From the NCBI GenBank assembly GCA_964400875.1, contig CAYNWK010000091.1, positions 1-17,320 of the forward strand: a stretch of 17,320 bases of DNA. Direction: 5' to 3'. Positions 14,194 to 17,320 of this stretch are shown one piece after another (the first letter of the stretch is position 1; each line of letters starts with the position of its first letter). A model generated the notes under the pieces. The model saw only the letters and a program-made list of their open reading frames with translations, had not been told where the DNA came from and did no database searches. The stretch is from CAYNWK01 sp964400875 (GTDB lineage Bacteria; Chloroflexota; Anaerolineae; Anaerolineales; UBA4823). Position numbers and translations under genes: made by a program.

Positions 14194-14247
14194 GGGGAGA
14201 CGGGCGACGCATGCGTCGCCCCTACGTGAATCGAGGTTTCATTTCAA
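14194..14247 (+). repeat. Dispersed intergenic repeat, copy 2, with a perfect 20-bp palindrome
   Basis: The sequence GGGCGACGCATGCGTCGCCC at 14202-14221 is a perfect palindrome, flanked by GGGGAGAC on the left and TACGTGAATCGAGG on the right. The same arrangement, diverged, is at 11601-11655. It lies between convergent genes, where it could also act as a bidirectional terminator, although no T run follows. Confidence 0.65.
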
Positions 14248-14266
14248 ACTCCATGTAGGGGGGCCC

Positions 14267-15025
14267 TCACCCGGCCCTATCCCCGCGACCCGCAAGCCAG
14301 GTTGCAAACCTGGTCGAACCGACTTGCACGTTTTCGCTCGGAAGGAGGGTGCGAGCGCCTAATTGCGCGCCGAAGTAGCGTACCTCGTCGTCCGTCTTCA
14401 CCTGCCGCGGATCTTGCACGGTGCTGAGATATCGGCTGACCAGCTGATCAAGCTGGAACTGTTCGGGACCGGCAATTTCGATGGCGCCGTTGGTGGGTGA
14501 ACCCACCGCGACCTCAGCGAGCGCCGTGGCGACATCTCCAGCGGCGACAGGCTGCACCATCGCAGCTGGCAGACGTATGGTATCACCCTCGGTGTTGGCG
14601 TTGGCGATGACGCCGAGGAACTCAAAGAACTGCGTCGAGCGCAGGACCGTGAACGGCACGCTAGCGGTCTTGACCAACTTTTCCTGGGCGACTTTGGCAC
14701 GCATGTAGCCGCTGTCTCCCATGCGGCTGGCGCCGACAATCGACAACAAAACGTGGTGCCCGACGTTGGCGGCGGTTTCTGCGGCGAGGAGGTGGCGCGT
14801 TGAGGTTTCGAAGAACCCCATGACCGCGGCGTCATCGGCGGCCGGCGCATTGGTCACATCGACGACAACCTGAGCGTTGACCAGTACATCGGCCAGACCT
14901 TCGCCGGTCACGGTGTCCACGCCCGAGGATGGGGAGGCCGGGATCGTCTCGCGGCCGCGCTCGCCGAGCCTCTTGACAAGCTTCGAGCCGATGAGTCCGG
15001 TGCCGCCGATCACGACAACCTTCAT
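14267..15025 (-). CDS. NmrA-like/atypical SDR NAD(P)-binding protein
   Basis: This 252-residue protein opens with VVVIGGTGLIGSKLVKRL, the GxxGxxG dinucleotide-binding loop of atypical short-chain dehydrogenases. LLSIVGASRM and YMRAKVAQEKLVK (about 104-119) match the NmrA/HSCARG group. The closing region (AIEIAGPEQFQLDQLVSRYL) is typical of the same group. These proteins act as NAD(P)H-dependent reductases or redox sensors on small substrates. AAGGAG stands 5 bases before the ATG. It is convergent with the membrane-protein gene ending at 14155. Confidence 0.9.
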   Translation of the reverse strand: MKVVVIGGTGLIGSKLVKRLGERGRETIPASPSSGVDTVTGEGLADVLVNAQVVVDVTNAPAADDAAVMGFFETSTRHLLAAETAANVGHHVLLSIVGASRMGDSGYMRAKVAQEKLVKTASVPFTVLRSTQFFEFLGVIANANTEGDTIRLPAAMVQPVAAGDVATALAEVAVGSPTNGAIEIAGPEQFQLDQLVSRYLSTVQDPRQVKTDDEVRYFGAQLGARTLLPSENVQVGSTRFATWLAGRGDRAG

Positions 15026-15124
15026 GTGTGCTCCTTTTGCTTAATAGCTGCGATCCCGAGCATTGCTTTCGTCGGCTGATCAAAGATTTTGTTTAGCAGC
15101 CCTACACCGTTGACCGAAGGCAAA

Positions 15125-15651
15125 TCAATACCGCCCGATCCATCGACGGACGGAACGCTTGTATTCACGATAATCATCGCCAAACAGGGCTTCCAGCTGC
15201 CGCTCTTCGTGGGGGATCACGCGAAATGTGAATCCGGACCAGAGAAGCACGAGCGCCACGAGGACCGCAGGACTTCCATAGAAAACTACCCATCCGAGCC
15301 ACGTGAATAGGCCTGACACGTACATGGGGTTCCGAGAGATTCTATACGGCCCTGCTACCACTAGATGTGGCGGAGAAAAGCTGACGCGGATCGCAGCTTT
15401 GTAGCTGCGGTAATGGAACACCAGGCAATAAGCGTAAAACCCAAGACCGATGGCGACGGCAACGAGCCGATGCGGTTCCACCATGCAGGAGTTTGTTGAG
15501 ACCAACCAATGCGAGGCCCTATCCTGGCAACTGCCCACGGCAGAAGGACCATGATTGCCAGTACGATGATGGCCCAAACGAAAGGAACCGCCTGCCTCGG
15601 AAGGATCAACTCGCGGCGACCTTTGCTTTCCGGATTTTCGGGTTTTATCAT
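15125..15651 (-). pseudogene. Isoprenylcysteine methyltransferase-like gene with a frameshift
   Basis: Two overlapping frames together make one protein. From ATG 15651 the first frame gives MIKPENPESKGRRELILP, a membrane helix (VWAIIVLAIMVLLPWAVARI) and WWNRIG. The second frame, ending at 15125, continues VAVAIGLGFYAYCLVFHYRS, then FSPPHLVVAGPYRISRNPMY and PHEERQLEALFGDDYREYKR, the ICMT/PEMT signature. The switch lies near 15450-15480 and needs a shift of one base. The rest is well preserved, so this is either a recent mutation or a sequencing error. The gene is unrelated in operon terms to the ICMT-like gene at 4532-5209 and clearly different from it in sequence. Confidence 0.8.
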
Positions 15652-15821
15652 CTAGTCATCCATCGAAGGTAATTCTCGTATTGACTGATGGGCTGCCCAA
15701 CGGCTTTGAGTGGAGAGGTCGGGGATTTCAACTCCGGCTGGTTGGGGCTTCGCCTACCATACCCGCTGACCACTAACCGCTCAGCATCCCCGGTACGTTA
15801 CTGCGGTTGATCAGTGCACCG

Positions 15822-16256
15822 CTATTTCCGTAGATCTTTCTCGAACACCTTCTGCGATTTCACAACGGAATAGCCAAGCCCCCGGTAGAACGCATGCGCC
15901 TGCTCTCTCACCACATTGGTCCTAACCCTGAGAACCGGGCAGTTGGCCTTTCGAGCCCAGGCCTCGGCCGCCTCCAGCAGCTTGGCGCCAACCCCTGCGC
16001 CTCTGTGGCCTTCATCGACGATCATGCCGCCAAGTTCGGCAAAAGCCTCGGAGAACACCCTCCTGGTTCGGAACACGTGAACCCATCCGATGATGGAACC
16101 ATCCTCGCCATCCGCCACGAAAATCGCATGTTCATCAACGGGCATCAGATCGAGCAGGCCGGCATGCACCTGCCTCTCCGAGGATGGATAGCCAAGCTGG
16201 TCCGATAGTGCCGCGATAGCAGAAGCGTCTTCGACTGAAGCGGGTCTTATGCGCAT
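15822..16256 (-). CDS. GNAT family N-acetyltransferase
   Basis: This 144-residue protein is a complete single GNAT domain. MRIRPASVEDASAIAAL opens it. Motif A runs from AELGGMIVDEGHRGAGVGAK, where RGAGVG (85-90) is the acetyl-CoA pyrophosphate loop, and the closing AFYRGLGY (122-129) holds the usual Tyr. The substrate cannot be told; similar proteins include amine, peptide and aminoglycoside acetyltransferases. The ribosome binding site is weak. Confidence 0.9.
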   Translation of the reverse strand: MRIRPASVEDASAIAALSDQLGYPSSERQVHAGLLDLMPVDEHAIFVADGEDGSIIGWVHVFRTRRVFSEAFAELGGMIVDEGHRGAGVGAKLLEAAEAWARKANCPVLRVRTNVVREQAHAFYRGLGYSVVKSQKVFEKDLRK

Positions 16257-16322
16257 CGTTGGAGCCTGGGATCCAGTATAGCGGTAATGACTGTGCGCAC
16301 GACGGGTTGATAAGCCAGCATA

Positions 16323-16620
16323 TTAATGCTCCCGACGAAAGTTCCCCCAGATAGCCTCCCAGGGATCGCGCAGCATGGTACCCAGGATGCTTTCATCCTC
16401 GCCTTGAAACCGCGCATCCCCGTCAGGCTCGACCTAAAGCCAGGCACGCGCATCGCCCTGGCCGATTGATCCGCCGGTCTTTATCTCGAAAGTAATCGGG
16501 TTTGGCTTTGCGTAAGGCACCGGCAAGCCCCGGTTCAAAGGCGAGTCCAGGGCAGCGAACGTGTTGTTCAACAGGACAGGCTTTCGTCTCCAGTCCTTAA
16601 GATGTGCTTGCCGATCGTTT
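16323..16620 (-). pseudogene. 3' remnant of a radical SAM/SPASM-like gene with an in-frame TAG
   Basis: One minus-strand frame reads PVLLNNTFAALDSPLNRGLP, then ITFEIKTGGSIGQGDARAWL, then TAG (16434-16436), then VEPDGDARFQGEDESILGTM and LRDPWEAIWGNFRREH to TAA at 16323. The part after TAG resembles the SPASM-side pattern of the intact protein at 7739-9355 (VEPNGDVLPC...GNLLHDPWETIW), but the Cys is absent. The TAG most simply replaces a Tyr codon (WLYVEP). Upstream of about 16620 the frame enters the DUF5615 gene region and the rest of the gene is gone. The family call rests on pattern similarity only. Confidence 0.5.
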
Positions 16621-16656
16621 ATCCGAATTAGTGAGAGGCAGGTAAGTAGGTTTCTA

Positions 16657-17031
16657 TTATCGAATTTCTGGATTGCGACTGATGCGTACATGCCCGGGCT
16701 GGATGACAACAAATGCCCCTGATATCTCATCAGCCTTATCTTGGACAAATCTGCGCACGGTCTGGACAAGAGTCTCCCGTCTGTTACCCGGAAAGCGGAT
16801 TAGGATCACACCTGCGGTAGCAACTTGAGAAACAAATACTAATGACCCAAAATCCTTGTCTTCTGTCAACATAATGCGATTCTCACGGAAGGATTGCGCT
16901 ATCAATTCACGATCGTCGGAGCGCTGTGTATATTCGCTGACCGCCAGCACATCATAGCCATCAGCACGCAATGCTCGAACCACTGAAAAATCGCCACGCT
17001 CATCAGCCAGAAAACGCAGTTGAGGGGACAT
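16657..17031 (-). CDS. DUF5615 PIN-like toxin
   Basis: This 124-residue protein fits the DUF5615 (PIN-like, PF18480) family: FLADERGDFSVVRALRADGY at the start, VLAVSEYTQRSDDRELI, then LTEDKDFGSLVFV and GVILIRFPGNRRETL. The acidic residues in LADE and LTEDKDFG correspond to the PIN-like metal site. The ATG at 17031 overlaps the DUF433 stop (TGATG), so translation is coupled. The pair is widely taken to be a VapBC-like toxin-antitoxin module, with this protein as the presumed RNase toxin. Confidence 0.88.
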   Translation of the reverse strand: MSPQLRFLADERGDFSVVRALRADGYDVLAVSEYTQRSDDRELIAQSFRENRIMLTEDKDFGSLVFVSQVATAGVILIRFPGNRRETLVQTVRRFVQDKADEISGAFVVIQPGHVRISRNPEIR

Positions 17032-17267
17032 CAATCCCCGTATAGAAGGATGGTCTCGTGTGCCAAAGAACGCGCTGCGTATGCGAGGGCAGCCTGGATG
17101 TCTTCTCTTGTTAATCGTGGGTAAGCGTCAAGCAGATCGGCTTCCGTCGCGCCTTCGCTCAGTTTCCTCAGGATAAGCTCTACGGGTATTCGTGTTCCTC
17201 GAATGACAGGCTTTCCCAACATGACAGCCGGGTTAATTTCGATTCTCTCTGCAACTGGATCAGCCAT
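17031..17267 (-). CDS. DUF433 antitoxin-like protein
   Basis: This 78-residue protein is a typical DUF433 domain: RIEINPAVMLGKPVIRGTRI, then PVELILRKLSEGATEADLLD and YPRLTREDIQAALAYAA. It contains the helix-turn-helix expected of a DNA-binding antitoxin. AAGGAGG lies 7 bases before the ATG. It is the first gene of the two-gene unit with DUF5615 and probably autoregulates it, by analogy with other antitoxins. Confidence 0.9.
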   Translation of the reverse strand: MADPVAERIEINPAVMLGKPVIRGTRIPVELILRKLSEGATEADLLDAYPRLTREDIQAALAYAARSLAHETILLYGD

Positions 17268-17302
17268 ACGTGGCCTCCTTAGCTTAACAATTGCCTTTCC
17301 AG

Positions 17303-17308
17303 ATTATA
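17303..17308 (-). promoter_or_regulatory. TATAAT -10 box candidate for the DUF433/DUF5615 unit
   Basis: On the minus strand a perfect TATAAT lies 35 bases before the DUF433 ATG. The matching -35 box would fall at or beyond the window edge, so the promoter cannot be completed from this sequence. Confidence 0.45.
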
Positions 17309-17320
17309 ACATTCAGTCAT

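Noticed and set aside
15695..15748. A second attC-like pair, GCCCAAC and GTTGGGGC, downstream of the GNAT gene
   Set aside because: Only the outer arms pair, with an extra base. Inner pairing is poor and the span of 54 bases is at the lower limit. It may be chance in a GC-rich intergenic region.
16434..16436. In-frame TAG as a possible recoded (pyrrolysine) codon
   Set aside because: The gene is truncated at its 5' end, the SPASM Cys is missing, and nothing in the window suggests Pyl machinery. A simple nonsense mutation at a Tyr codon explains it.

Overview
The window looks like a piece of a moderately GC-rich environmental bacterial chromosome. A Chloroflexota (Anaerolineae-like) origin is my best guess. 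It rests on the mix of families (DUF433/DUF5615, MntA/HepT, ISKra4 and IS605-type tnpB elements, radical SAM/SPASM proteins), the style of the lipoprotein and the dispersed GC palindromes. It is an inference, not something the sequence proves. The region is accessory in character: small operons in both orientations, several broken genes and remnants of at least three kinds of mobile element.

Layout. Positions 1-481 (minus) hold the edge of an unidentified ORF and a DUF192 gene. Positions 519-1127 hold an internally deleted ISKra4-family transposase. Positions 1338-5209 (minus) look like a three-gene operon transcribed from about 5209 downward: an ICMT-like membrane methyltransferase, a class I SAM methyltransferase, and a large stand-alone molybdopterin (bis-MGD) oxidoreductase.

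Positions 5263-7450 (plus) contain the most striking structure. This is an MntA/HepT (MNT/HEPN) toxin-antitoxin pair whose HEPN toxin gene has been split by a TnpB-only IS200/IS605-type element of about 1.2 kb. Both halves of hepT are readable, and they join in frame when the element is removed. The antitoxin mntA and the tnpB gene look intact. The TnpB element ends in a perfect 8-bp hairpin, and the next bases, where an omega-RNA guide would lie, are hepT sequence.

Positions 7739-10372 (plus) hold a coupled pair: a radical SAM/SPASM protein with an RRE/PqqD-like N-terminal region and a Cys-rich tail, then a three-helix membrane protein with a winged-helix-like cytoplasmic part. A 28-codon ORF ends just before the radical SAM gene's ribosome binding site. 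Downstream on the plus strand are a quinone-oxidoreductase-like MDR dehydrogenase, one copy of a dispersed repeat, an IS3-like remnant, a UbiE-type methyltransferase followed by an attC-like folded element, a damaged lipoprotein gene and a multi-pass membrane protein.

From 14267 to the end, genes are on the minus strand: an NmrA-like NAD(P)-binding protein, a frameshifted ICMT-like methyltransferase, a GNAT acetyltransferase, the 3' remnant of a second radical SAM/SPASM-like gene with an in-frame TAG, and an intact DUF433/DUF5615 antitoxin/toxin pair. No tRNA, rRNA or CRISPR array was seen.
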